Positions 1 through 6,317 of a stretch of 34,845 bases of DNA are shown piece after piece. The translations under genes were made by a program, and so were the position numbers. Origin of the DNA: a virus; IMG/VR virus record IMGVR_UViG_3300040807_002411, positions 1 through 34,845 of that record, one strand, 5' to 3'. Below the pieces are notes generated by a model. That model saw nothing but the letters and a program-made list of their open reading frames with translations, made no database searches and was not told the DNA's origin. Every line of letters starts with the position of its first letter. The stretch's first letter is position 1.

Positions 1-258
1 GGAAGCATAGTCATTGTAGGTGGTTCCTGTAACCGTATAGGTTACTCCATCACTACTTCCGTAGGCAGTAGATGTATTCTGTAGATCTGGGCCAAGAACA
101 AGGGGGTGGGTTGCAGTGGAAGAGTCACCTAAATCAAAGGTAACTGTATCTCCTGGGACAAAGTTAAGGGCAGGTTTTTCTGTTCCATTGAGGCTATAAA
201 CATTGCCACCATAGAAGGAACTATAAGCAACGGTAACCGTGTAGTTATAATTTGCCAT
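1..258 (-). CDS. Partial phage structural protein (tail/fibre), 3' end outside the window
   Basis: An open frame starts at ATG 258-256 and runs without a stop through base 1, so only the first 86 residues are visible. It begins MANYNYTVTVAYSS and is rich in Tyr, Thr, Val and Gly, as expected for a secreted-looking beta-sandwich virion protein. The stretch FDLGDSSTATHPLVLG (about residues 41-56) resembles a beta domain of aquatic-phage structural proteins, in which a 'G-D-T-V-x-F-D' strand is followed by 'S-S-x-x-x-H-P'. It is the last visible gene of the tail-fibre operon, 7 bases after the 71-aa gene. The function is not identified; fibre or decoration protein is an inference from context. 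Confidence 0.7.
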   Translation of the reverse strand, partial: MANYNYTVTVAYSSFYGGNVYSLNGTEKPALNFVPGDTVTFDLGDSSTATHPLVLGPDLQNTSTAYGSSDGVTYTVTGTTYNDYAS

Positions 259-265
259 TGATTTC

Positions 266-481
266 TTAACTCACTGATAATGAACCGTCACCTGTAATGT
301 CCAATGTCCCTGTAATGTCAATATCATTCAATACATTCAAATCACCCTGTACATACAGGGTTCCACTAATCTCAATGGGGCCTACCAGAATTCCCTTCCG
401 GTTTGCATCCATATAATGCACACCATCAAAGGTGTCAGAGTGTTGAATAATTCCATCTTGCAGTGTGAAATCATACGGCAT
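266..481 (-). CDS. Small beta-helix-like tail protein (71 aa)
   Basis: A 71-aa protein starting at ATG 481-479 (MPYDFTLQDG); a TTG one codon earlier is a less likely start. The C-terminal half has alternating hydrophobic and polar strands with turn residues (GTLYVQGDLNVLNDIDITG, then TGTLDITGDGSLSVS). This is the look of a short stacked beta-helix or a fibre-shaft repeat. The same 'GTL-x-V' ending is seen in the 92-aa (5088-5366) and 141-aa (3181-3606) proteins, so these may be related fibre components. The start is 4 bases below the stop of the 116-aa chaperone-like gene. Exact function is unknown. Confidence 0.75.
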   Translation of the reverse strand: MPYDFTLQDGIIQHSDTFDGVHYMDANRKGILVGPIEISGTLYVQGDLNVLNDIDITGTLDITGDGSLSVS

Positions 482-485
482 CAAT

Positions 486-836
486 TTACTCAGTAGGAGG
501 TGTAGGCCAAGTGACTCCAGTTAGGTTCCCGTTTTCATCCAATGCAGGAGTGGCAGTTGCAGGAAGGTCTCGCAGGGCTTGGCAGTAGTCAATCCATGCT
601 TGGGATGGGGTTAGGTCACTACGAAATCGCCAATCTGTAAGAGCAATAAGTCTATCTCTTTCAACTCTTAGTAATCTCATTGGTTCTGCTGCAGTTAGTT
701 CTGCGATTTTTGCTTGGATTTCTGCTTCTGTTGGTTGTTGCCTGTCATCGTGCCAAATAATTTCTTTTTGTCCAATAAGACTAAAATCAGCATTCGGTAC
801 AAGTGCAATTATTGCAGTAGATTTTCTTATCGTCAT
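486..836 (-). CDS. Tail fibre assembly chaperone-like protein (Phage_tail_APC type), copy 2
   Basis: A 116-aa soluble protein. Its second half carries the hallmark of the small tail assembly chaperone family often called Phage_tail_APC: basic residues and RD, then L-x-x-x-D-W, a spacer, W-x-x-Y-x-x-A-L-R-D-L-P, and a C-terminal T-W-P (residues about 53-115; VERDRLIALTDWRF and YCQALRDLPA). Proteins of this family usually sit next to tail-fibre genes and are thought to help fold or attach them. The start ATG (836-834) overlaps the stop of the 180-aa adhesin gene as ATGA, so the two are translationally coupled. It is a paralogue of the 113-aa protein at 1379-1720: the C-terminal half is alike and the N-terminal half different. 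Confidence 0.8.
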   Translation of the reverse strand: MTIRKSTAIIALVPNADFSLIGQKEIIWHDDRQQPTEAEIQAKIAELTAAEPMRLLRVERDRLIALTDWRFRSDLTPSQAWIDYCQALRDLPATATPALDENGNLTGVTWPTPPTE

Positions 837-1375
837 GCTATTTCCATTGCATAAGAATAGGCTGTATTAGTAAAGATACCATTATAATTAAAAGCAGAGT
901 CCCCAAATGGGGTATTAGATGTATATCTCTTAAATGAATAAGTGATATTTAATGCCGTAAAATTACTGGTTTGCCCATGTTCATAAATTCTATGTACTTG
1001 TAGTAAATCACTAAGTTCCACAATAGAATCAGTGTTAACTCTACCCCAATGAAAAGATTTTGCATTAGAACCATTGATTTGTGATATCATTTCCAAATTT
1101 ACTTGGTTTTGAGATCCTGAGTTAATAGTTCCACTTAAAACCATTAAAATTTTGCTATTTATATGTGTAGGTGTGATTGAAAGTGAAAAGTCTGTTAAAT
1201 CGGTATAAGTAGAAGTAGAAGTACTTAAATATTCTGTGTCAGAAGACGTATAAACAAATTGAACCACATTCCCAGCAGGAAATACTAACCCACTATCCAA
1301 ATTAATCTTTGCAGAAGCTCCACTTCCCGTATGGGTGGCTAATGTGGTTCCTCCTAATTGTAATTCACCTGCCAT
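833..1375 (-). CDS. Short tail-fibre/adhesin protein with shared N-terminal tag (180 aa)
   Basis: A 180-aa beta-rich protein. The N-terminus MAGELQLGGTTLATHTG matches the tag of the neighbouring fibre proteins (MPGTLNVGGHDIITHTG in the 175-aa protein). The body is rich in Ser, Thr, Asn and Tyr and contains LSITPTHINSKILMV (about residues 65-80). This 'TITPxxxxSKIL' strand pair is widespread in aquatic-phage fibre tips. GGAG seven bases before ATG 1375-1373 supports the start. It is flanked by chaperone-like genes at 1379-1720 and 486-836 and overlaps the latter by 4 bases. The likely role is a receptor-binding or accessory fibre tip, but the receptor cannot be inferred. Confidence 0.75.
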   Translation of the reverse strand: MAGELQLGGTTLATHTGSGASAKINLDSGLVFPAGNVVQFVYTSSDTEYLSTSTSTYTDLTDFSLSITPTHINSKILMVLSGTINSGSQNQVNLEMISQINGSNAKSFHWGRVNTDSIVELSDLLQVHRIYEHGQTSNFTALNITYSFKRYTSNTPFGDSAFNYNGIFTNTAYSYAMEIA

Positions 1376-1378
1376 TGA

Positions 1379-1720
1379 TTACTCCGGTTTTGTAGGCCAA
1401 GTCACATTAATCAAATTACCCTGTTCATCCAATGCTACATTTGGTGAATTGGCAGGGAGGTCTCGTAAGGCTTGACGATAGGTTCTCCATGCATCACTCA
1501 TGGTTACATCAGAATTTGCCATCCAATCGGATTCTTGAATAATCCTTGTTCTTTGTTCTCGTAGTTGGCGTAATGGTTCTGCTGCTTTTATTTCTTCAGC
1601 TTTAAGAAGAACTTCATCTTTATTAGCATCCCCTTTATGAATAGTAATCTCACCTGTTTCTGGAGAATAGCTAAATTCCAAACCACTAAATGATTTTAAA
1701 GCTTTTAGTGTATAGTCCAT
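1379..1720 (-). CDS. Tail fibre assembly chaperone-like protein (Phage_tail_APC type), copy 1
   Basis: A 113-aa protein whose C-terminal half (about residues 47-112) shows the Phage_tail_APC pattern: LREQRTRIIQESDW, W-R-x-Y-R-Q-A-L-R-D-L-P, then V-T-W-P at the end. The N-terminal 45 residues (SGLEFSYSPETGEITIH) differ from the paralogue at 486-836, which fits a variable, client-specific half. A strong GGAGG nine bases before ATG 1720-1718 fixes the start. It sits directly after the 175-aa adhesin gene and before the 180-aa adhesin gene. Position and family suggest a chaperone for the upstream fibre; this pairing is inferred. Confidence 0.8.
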   Translation of the reverse strand: MDYTLKALKSFSGLEFSYSPETGEITIHKGDANKDEVLLKAEEIKAAEPLRQLREQRTRIIQESDWMANSDVTMSDAWRTYRQALRDLPANSPNVALDEQGNLINVTWPTKPE

Positions 1721-1722
1721 TC

Positions 1723-2250
1723 TTAATTACCTCCTAATTCAAATACCATGAATGGATTTTTAAAGTCATAAGGAGCTCTATATTGGAATCCAGCTGATCT
1801 AACAGCAGCATCAATGGTAAATGCTGTATTGGTAGCAGGTTCATAATAATAATTTAAATTCATAAAAAAACCAAAATCATCATAACCAACATTATATAAA
1901 TAATGAACTGAAATTGTGTCTATAATATAAGCTTGAGTTCCAAGTCCATTGTCTTTTATTAAAGATCCTAATAATCGAGAATTTGTTGAACCGGAATCAA
2001 CATAACCACCAATGCCACCAATAATTAAATAGCTATAACTGGTTTGTGGATTAGGAATTGAAACACTATAAACAATTTTATTTGATGTAGAGTTTGTAAT
2101 TGTTGTATCTGTTCCAGTACTATCTATATAAATATTTTTTATAATTTTCCCAGGAAATTGTAAAACATCTTGAATAGCTACTGTACCTGCCCCTGCATCT
2201 CCAGTATGGGTAATGATGTCGTGACCACCTACGTTTAGTGTTCCTGGCAT
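1723..2250 (-). CDS. Short tail-fibre/adhesin protein with shared N-terminal tag (175 aa)
   Basis: A 175-aa protein starting MPGTLNVGGHDIITHTGDAG, close to the start of the 180-aa protein (same spacing of G-G, T-H-T-G and a following V/L-x-F-P). After the tag the sequence diverges completely: it is rich in Tyr, Asn, Ser and Thr and ends in an aromatic, beta-rich tail (FMNLNYYYEPATN). AGGAG six bases before ATG 2250-2248 is a good ribosome site. A conserved tag with a divergent body is what is expected of interchangeable receptor-binding tips. No catalytic motif is visible, and no closer assignment is possible. Confidence 0.75.
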   Translation of the reverse strand: MPGTLNVGGHDIITHTGDAGAGTVAIQDVLQFPGKIIKNIYIDSTGTDTTITNSTSNKIVYSVSIPNPQTSYSYLIIGGIGGYVDSGSTNSRLLGSLIKDNGLGTQAYIIDTISVHYLYNVGYDDFGFFMNLNYYYEPATNTAFTIDAAVRSAGFQYRAPYDFKNPFMVFELGGN

Positions 2251-2251
2251 C

Positions 2252-2482
2252 TCAAGCTCCTATCGTAATGGCTTTGAGTTCTTCTACACTGGAAGCACTA
2301 TCCACCAAGTTGGTAATGTCCCGTAGACGTTGTTTTTCTGCAACAATACTAGTGGTATCCTCTCCTGCTTCCTGTGCCCTCATGTAAAGAACATCCTGTG
2401 CCTCCAAAAGTGGCTTGCGCTCACTACGAAGACTCTCTTTCTTGAGGTTCTTGGCCTTATCCAAGTTAATTGAAATGGTCAT
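2252..2482 (-). CDS. Small tail-fibre-associated protein, C-terminal half of a split chaperone (76 aa)
   Basis: A 76-aa charged, helical protein. The pattern R-x-x-R-x-x-L-L-E-A-Q-D-V-L-Y-M-R-A-Q-E, then A-E-K-Q-R-L-R-D-I-T, corresponds in layout to the C-terminal half of tail-fibre chaperones ('R..RD.LL...D...... Y..ALRD'). It overlaps the 69-aa gene by one base (TAATG at 2482), so the two are made together. Small gene pairs like this one recur beside fibre genes in aquatic phages. The split-chaperone reading is inferred from the layout, not demonstrated. Confidence 0.7.
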   Translation of the reverse strand: MTISINLDKAKNLKKESLRSERKPLLEAQDVLYMRAQEAGEDTTSIVAEKQRLRDITNLVDSASSVEELKAITIGA

Positions 2483-2691
2483 TATCCACCATATCCATCT
2501 GGGTTAGTAAAATCTGCTTCCCAAGCATCTCTAAATTCCCTATCTGCTGGCAACTCACTGGAATCAATGATCCGGTAGGGTACTCCCGTGGGTACATCCT
2601 TGACACATACTTCTTCTAGGCTTAACTCACAATTAGGAGCAGGAACCAGCACACTAATGGTTGTTTCATTGGGGAAAATTGCTAGTTTCAT
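2482..2691 (-). CDS. Small tail-fibre-associated protein, N-terminal half of a split chaperone (69 aa)
   Basis: A 69-aa protein, MKLAIFPNETTISVLVPA..., with the recognisable segment VPTGVPYRIIDSSELP (about residues 33-48), then DREFRDAWEADF and a final DGYGG. 'VP.G.PY.I....LP.D..FR.AWE' is a common signature of small proteins beside phage tail-fibre genes, and also forms the N-terminal part of longer fibre-assembly chaperones. AAGGA seven bases before ATG 2691-2689 supports the start. It follows the 156-aa fibre gene and overlaps the 76-aa gene. Confidence 0.72.
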   Translation of the reverse strand: MKLAIFPNETTISVLVPAPNCELSLEEVCVKDVPTGVPYRIIDSSELPADREFRDAWEADFTNPDGYGG

Positions 2692-2706
2692 TTGAATCCT
2701 TTGTGG

Positions 2707-3177
2707 TTAGCGGAAGATGGAAACGTTTATATATTTCGTGTCTACGACACTACCAGCAAAAGTTACAGAGTTAACTCGTACTGCAGTTGTGGTCGGTGCT
2801 GCTTCATTCCCATTACTGCCAATTCGATTTGCGCCTAGAAACCCAGAAGCAGTTCCATTACCCGCATAGCCAGTTGTGCCGACTGTACAATAATTTGCAT
2901 CAGGCATCGCAGTCGCAAAATTTATGGTATAGTCCCCTTGCCCCCCATTGTCGGAGATGCTCGATACATTTCCGCTATTACGAATTGCTACAGTGCCAGT
3001 TCCATCAAAATTAACCCATGCCCTACACGCATAAATTGGAGCACTCCCACTTGCATTTAATGCTGCTTTGATTCCTGCATGGTTTGCAGCAAAAGTAACA
3101 TTGTTTGGAGCAATGGTAACGGTTCCTCCACTTTCTGTTGCTACCGAAACATCATTTAGCTTTATCTCTCCTGCCAT
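2707..3177 (-). CDS. Tail-fibre protein with 'RAWVNFDGTG' beta domain (156 aa)
   Basis: A 156-aa protein with the shared N-terminal tag (MAGEIKLNDVSVATES), a linker, then a compact beta domain starting ACRAWVNFDGTGTVAI (about residues 50-65) and continuing ISDNGGQGDYTINF, ATAMPDANYCTVGTTG, and a final YINVSIFR. This order is widespread in tail-fibre and tail-tip proteins of aquatic phages and is usually annotated as tail fibre. AGGA upstream of ATG 3177-3175 lies inside the end of the 141-aa gene, indicating coupling. It is followed by the 69-aa/76-aa pair. A receptor-binding role is inferred. Confidence 0.82.
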   Translation of the reverse strand: MAGEIKLNDVSVATESGGTVTIAPNNVTFAANHAGIKAALNASGSAPIYACRAWVNFDGTGTVAIRNSGNVSSISDNGGQGDYTINFATAMPDANYCTVGTTGYAGNGTASGFLGANRIGSNGNEAAPTTTAVRVNSVTFAGSVVDTKYINVSIFR

Positions 3178-3180
3178 CTC

Positions 3181-3606
3181 TTATCCTAAATAAAGGGTTC
3201 CAGTAACATTAACGGTTGAAGTGAAGTTGGCATGTCCTCCCATCACCACCATGTATCCTTCTACGGTTACCGTGTTGGAGAAGGTAGTGTCTCCAAAATA
3301 GAGTTTATTGCTGTTACTGGCAACACTCACGGCCCCTGTAATGGTGTTCAACTGTAGACTTCCTGCAGAGATGTCCTTACCTCCTACTGTGGTTCCATCA
3401 TGGATTCTCATCTCTCCTGTGGATACTCCACTTCCATCTACAATGGCAACAATTTCCCGATTGGTAAAAGTCCCAGCATCATTAACAGCAGTGGTTACTC
3501 CTCTAGGGAGTAGTTTGATGTTGTCAATGGTCTCTGCACTGGTATCAATGAAGGTCTTGGTTCCGGTTTGGTTCTTAAGAAGACCAACTTGTAGTTCACT
3601 TGCCAT
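3181..3606 (-). CDS. Tail-fibre shaft-like protein with shared N-terminal tag (141 aa)
   Basis: A 141-aa protein, MASELQVGLLKNQTGTKTF..., with the same short tag as its neighbours. The middle (GEMRIHDGTTVGGKDIS) resembles the 'G.mri.DGTT.GG' segment of phage tail proteins. The end (TVTVEGYMVVMGGHANF, then TVNVTGTLYLG) is a run of short strands typical of beta-helical shafts. AAGGA seven bases upstream supports ATG 3606-3604. It lies between the 58-aa chaperone-like gene and the 156-aa fibre gene and has no small chaperone of its own directly after it. Confidence 0.75.
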   Translation of the reverse strand: MASELQVGLLKNQTGTKTFIDTSAETIDNIKLLPRGVTTAVNDAGTFTNREIVAIVDGSGVSTGEMRIHDGTTVGGKDISAGSLQLNTITGAVSVASNSNKLYFGDTTFSNTVTVEGYMVVMGGHANFTSTVNVTGTLYLG

Positions 3607-3616
3607 ACATCATTCC

Positions 3617-3793
3617 TTATGGAGTGTCTGGTTCATCTGCAGGTTCTGGAGTATTCCCTTCTGCTAACCAAGCAAGGTATTCTTGGTAGTCTGTATTTGC
3701 TGGGTTGAATGGAATAAATTTTTTCCGGTTATCAATATCATTTATTAAAATAACTGTATTATGATCGTGATCACTGAGTTTATAATTCATCAT
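3617..3793 (-). CDS. Small tail fibre assembly-like protein (58 aa)
   Basis: Translating the 183-base gap after the 432-aa fibre gene gives a complete 58-aa frame, start ATG 3793-3791 (a second in-frame ATG follows at once), stop TAA 3619-3617. It contains FIPFNPANTDYQEYLAWLAE, then GNTPEPADEPDTP at the C-terminus. 'IP.d..N.DYQEYLAWLAEGN.PEPAD' is a well-known N-terminal segment of phage tail fibre assembly and tail proteins; here the D-W C-terminal part is absent. The start overlaps the upstream stop as ATGA, strong evidence for a real, coupled gene. Confidence 0.82.
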   Translation of the reverse strand: MMNYKLSDHDHNTVILINDIDNRKKFIPFNPANTDYQEYLAWLAEGNTPEPADEPDTP

Positions 3794-5088
3794 AACTCTG
3801 CTGCAAAATTGATTTGAGTACTACCAGTAAGCCTAAATATACAAGCATTTCCATTTGCACCACCGGAAACATTAGCCCTTAAATTAGCCCCAAATTGAGT
3901 AAGGGCACTTGCAGTGATTGATGAAACTGTAAGAACTACAGAACCGTATTCAAAATATGCGGAATCAAAGTCAACTTCTGCTGTTGGGCTAGCTCTCATT
4001 ACATGAGGGAAATTGTATTGACAATCTCCTGCTCCTCCCCCATTCATTCTTCCATTAACAGCAAGCCCTTCTCCAGAAGCACCAGATCCTCCAAGCCCTT
4101 TAATAACTTGGCAATACCTCTGACACAAACTCAACTCCATCCCAATAGGTCTCTGTTCAAAGGGTGTTGCTACAGGCCCTTCTTCCACTTGAACTTGTGC
4201 AATGTCAAAGGTTCCAGATTGTTGTCCTAGTGAGTTGGTTCTGGAGTTGTAATCACTTCCTGCATCAAGCCAAAAAAGCAATCTGATAAAATCATTACCA
4301 TCTGAACCAATTGTTTTTGGGGCACCTCCTGCTAATCCTGTATCTGTCAAATGTGGAATTGCAACTGTTGCTGTAAACTTTTGCCAAGAGGTTGTTAGAG
4401 CATGTGTAGTTACTCCAATTCCAAGAATTGACGATGATCCTCCTGCTCCAAAATCTTGTGTGAATTCAGTTGCAATATTCTTGTTAGAATCTGCTTTGGC
4501 CCAAAAACTTAATGTGGCTGTCTGTCCTGCTAGATTAGTAACACCTTCAATTTTATGAGTAATAAGACAAAAATTTCCCGCTCCTGCTACACTTGAAACT
4601 ACATGTCGTAAATAATACTTTGGATTGCCTGGAACATCTGTTTGCCCAAGAGTAAATGCCTGTTGAGATGCTGTTTTAGTTGAACCTGAGTGACCATTTT
4701 GCCATCTGTCTGCACTTCCATATCCACTACTTGTCTGACTTGTCCCTCTTTGCCAAATGTCAAAGTTCCCATTAATGATCTTATTACGGAACATCATGGA
4801 ACTGGAAGGAACTACAGTGCTCCCCAAACTTACTGCACCAGCACTTGCTGTAAGCAGTGCATTTCCAGAGGAATCACTAATTCCTCCACTTGCAGGAAGT
4901 CTCACATTCTCAAGAGTAACATTCCCACCACTCTCACTTAGAATGTTGTTTCCAGCACTGTTCTTGATTGCAGCAGTAGATCCAAACTTTAAATCTTTTT
5001 GAAGATTTGTGTTTCCACTGGTGTCAAATGTAAGAGCATCTGTTCCATTCGTATGTCGTATCTTGTCTACATCTAGTTGTGAAGGCAT
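3790..5088 (-). CDS. Tail fibre / receptor-binding protein with carbohydrate-binding-like domain (432 aa)
   Basis: The largest fibre gene. Residues 1-95 hold the tag MPSQLDVDKIRHTNGTDALT and shaft-like repeats (SSGNALLTASAGAVSLGS). Residues about 101-130 carry RNKIINGNFDIWQRGTS followed by a Y...ADRW motif. This is the start of a jelly-roll domain common in aquatic-phage tail fibres, which resembles carbohydrate-binding modules. That domain runs through WQKFTATVAIPH to QVQVEEGPVATPFEQRP (about 300-316), and ELSLCQRYCQVI opens a C-terminal beta tip rich in Gly. The start is TAATG-coupled to the 92-aa gene, and a chaperone-like gene follows with a 4-base overlap. A role in host binding is inferred. 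Confidence 0.85.
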   Translation of the reverse strand: MPSQLDVDKIRHTNGTDALTFDTSGNTNLQKDLKFGSTAAIKNSAGNNILSESGGNVTLENVRLPASGGISDSSGNALLTASAGAVSLGSTVVPSSSMMFRNKIINGNFDIWQRGTSQTSSGYGSADRWQNGHSGSTKTASQQAFTLGQTDVPGNPKYYLRHVVSSVAGAGNFCLITHKIEGVTNLAGQTATLSFWAKADSNKNIATEFTQDFGAGGSSSILGIGVTTHALTTSWQKFTATVAIPHLTDTGLAGGAPKTIGSDGNDFIRLLFWLDAGSDYNSRTNSLGQQSGTFDIAQVQVEEGPVATPFEQRPIGMELSLCQRYCQVIKGLGGSGASGEGLAVNGRMNGGGAGDCQYNFPHVMRASPTAEVDFDSAYFEYGSVVLTVSSITASALTQFGANLRANVSGGANGNACIFRLTGSTQINFAAEL

Positions 5089-5366
5089 TAGACCACTCTC
5101 AATGTTCCATTGACTGTCAAGGTGCAGTTTACCGTCACAGGCCCTACCATGTAGGCATTCTCATTGGAGGCCACTGTAATGGTTTCTGATCCTGTACCCA
5201 AGGTGTCCTTATTGATAAACAAGGCACTATTCTCAATTCCATCGTTCCCAATAATTGCTCTATCGGCAGTCCCATCTGCCGTCTTGAATGCATAGGTTCC
5301 ATTAGGCTCCTCTCGTACCCCAAGAGGCTTGGTTCCTATGTATCGGGGAGAATGACTCATGCTCAT
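5088..5366 (-). CDS. Small tail-fibre connector / shaft protein (92 aa)
   Basis: A 92-aa protein starting MSMSHSPRYIGTKPLG at ATG 5366-5364; an alternative ATG lies two codons in. Its C-terminal third, VGPVTVNCTLTVNGTLRVV, alternates hydrophobic residues in the way of a beta-helix or trimeric shaft and matches the ends of the 71-aa and 141-aa proteins in style. The centre has FKTADGTADRAIIGNDG, reminiscent of fibre-shaft repeats. The start overlaps the stop of the 119-aa gene by 4 bases (ATGA), and the stop overlaps the 432-aa fibre start (TAATG). Probable fibre-network component; exact role unknown. Confidence 0.75.
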   Translation of the reverse strand: MSMSHSPRYIGTKPLGVREEPNGTYAFKTADGTADRAIIGNDGIENSALFINKDTLGTGSETITVASNENAYMVGPVTVNCTLTVNGTLRVV

Positions 5367-5722
5367 GTGTTCACATCCTCAAGAACAGATACGGTTACAT
5401 CTACGGCACTTGCCGTGTTACTGTAGGCCTTCAACACATCCCCATTGACGTTATTGTGCGTCATAATCACCTTACCTAGCACCAACTCTGTCGAAGTGTT
5501 GGCAGGAACCACAAGATCCTTCACCAGGAAAGCATCATCATTACCAGGAATGGCAGTGTCAATATAAACGGACACCGTTACTTGAGAGGACAACTTGTTG
5601 CACACCAAGCAGCCAATCACAATGGAGGTCACATTGGTTGCACAAGTATAGATGGTATCTGGAGAAGCAGGGTTATTGGAAATGTCTCCTGCCGTAAATC
5701 TTTTAAAGGTATTGGTAGCCAT
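5363..5722 (-). CDS. Small virion beta-sandwich protein (119 aa)
   Basis: A 119-aa protein, MATNTFKRFTAGDIS..., with successive strands IVIGCLVCNKLSSQVTVSVY, FLVKDLVVPANTSTELVLG, VLKAYSNTASAVDVTVSVLE. The order 'v.N......V.v.......yLvkd..VPa.ss..l..g.i.......D.l.a.s......dv.vsvlE' is one I associate with a small jelly-roll protein found in many aquatic-phage tail modules. No enzyme motif is present. It sits between the 191-aa protein and the 92-aa shaft protein, so a tail-tip or fibre-attachment part is the natural reading. The start ATG 5722-5720 has only a weak ribosome site. Confidence 0.75.
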   Translation of the reverse strand: MATNTFKRFTAGDISNNPASPDTIYTCATNVTSIVIGCLVCNKLSSQVTVSVYIDTAIPGNDDAFLVKDLVVPANTSTELVLGKVIMTHNNVNGDVLKAYSNTASAVDVTVSVLEDVNT

Positions 5723-5741
5723 TCTTCACTCTTTCTATAAA

Positions 5742-6317
5742 TTATCCAAGGGCAATTGCCATTGCTACAGAAGTTCCTCTTAGTCCATTTAGGGCTGAAG
5801 CAGAAAGATTTGCCTGGTCATACAACCATAATGCCTCATAATCCTGTGTCGCATATGCTATCGAATTTACTGTCCCCTGGATAGTGAATGCGGCATTAGT
5901 ATTATTTGCTATAAGGTTAACTGTTGTCAAGATGGTGAATGAACTTGAACCTACATATGCATAATAAATATCAGAACTTGTTGTAATTCTAACAGGCCTA
6001 TTTGCCCTATAAATTCCTGTTTTGTCTGTAGGAACAGTAAAAAAGGTGTTACCTGCTGTTGCTGTAAAGGATGGTTCACTTTGCCAGAAAGAAGCACTAA
6101 TCCCTGTTGTGGACTCAATAAAATCAAGTCTGCTCTTTAAAGTGCTATAGGTCGCATTTGTACTGCTTCTTGCAACAGATACCTCATCGTCCACATCCTT
6201 GACTGCTGTCATCAAGGTTTCAGTATTTGTTCTGAAATCAGATTCAAAATTTGCAGCCGTAGGATCTGCAGGAATTACCTGACCAGGATAAGTTCTTGTT
6301 GCCTGTGATGTAGCCAT
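5742..6317 (-). CDS. Tail-tip / fibre-base protein (191 aa)
   Basis: A 191-aa protein. Residues 1-30 (YPGQVIPADPTAANFESDF) are extended. Residues 30-72 form a likely helix or coiled coil (TNTETLMTAVKDVDDEVS, then YSTLKSRLDFIE), and the rest is beta-rich (FFTVPTDKTGIYRANRPVRI; YYAYVGSSSFTILTTV). The SSSFTIL strand resembles the beta module of the hub and tip proteins. A GGGAAG ribosome site lies upstream of ATG 6317-6315, and the start is TAATG-coupled to the 1179-aa tip protein. Likely role: joining the tail tip to the fibre proteins encoded downstream. Inferred from position. Confidence 0.7.
   Translation of the reverse strand: MATSQATRTYPGQVIPADPTAANFESDFRTNTETLMTAVKDVDDEVSVARSSTNATYSTLKSRLDFIESTTGISASFWQSEPSFTATAGNTFFTVPTDKTGIYRANRPVRITTSSDIYYAYVGSSSFTILTTVNLIANNTNAAFTIQGTVNSIAYATQDYEALWLYDQANLSASALNGLRGTSVAMAIALG

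Noticed and set aside
3308-3667. Plus-strand open frame of 119 codons opposite the 141-aa fibre gene
   Set aside because: A shadow frame over two minus-strand genes with good ribosome sites and recognisable motifs.
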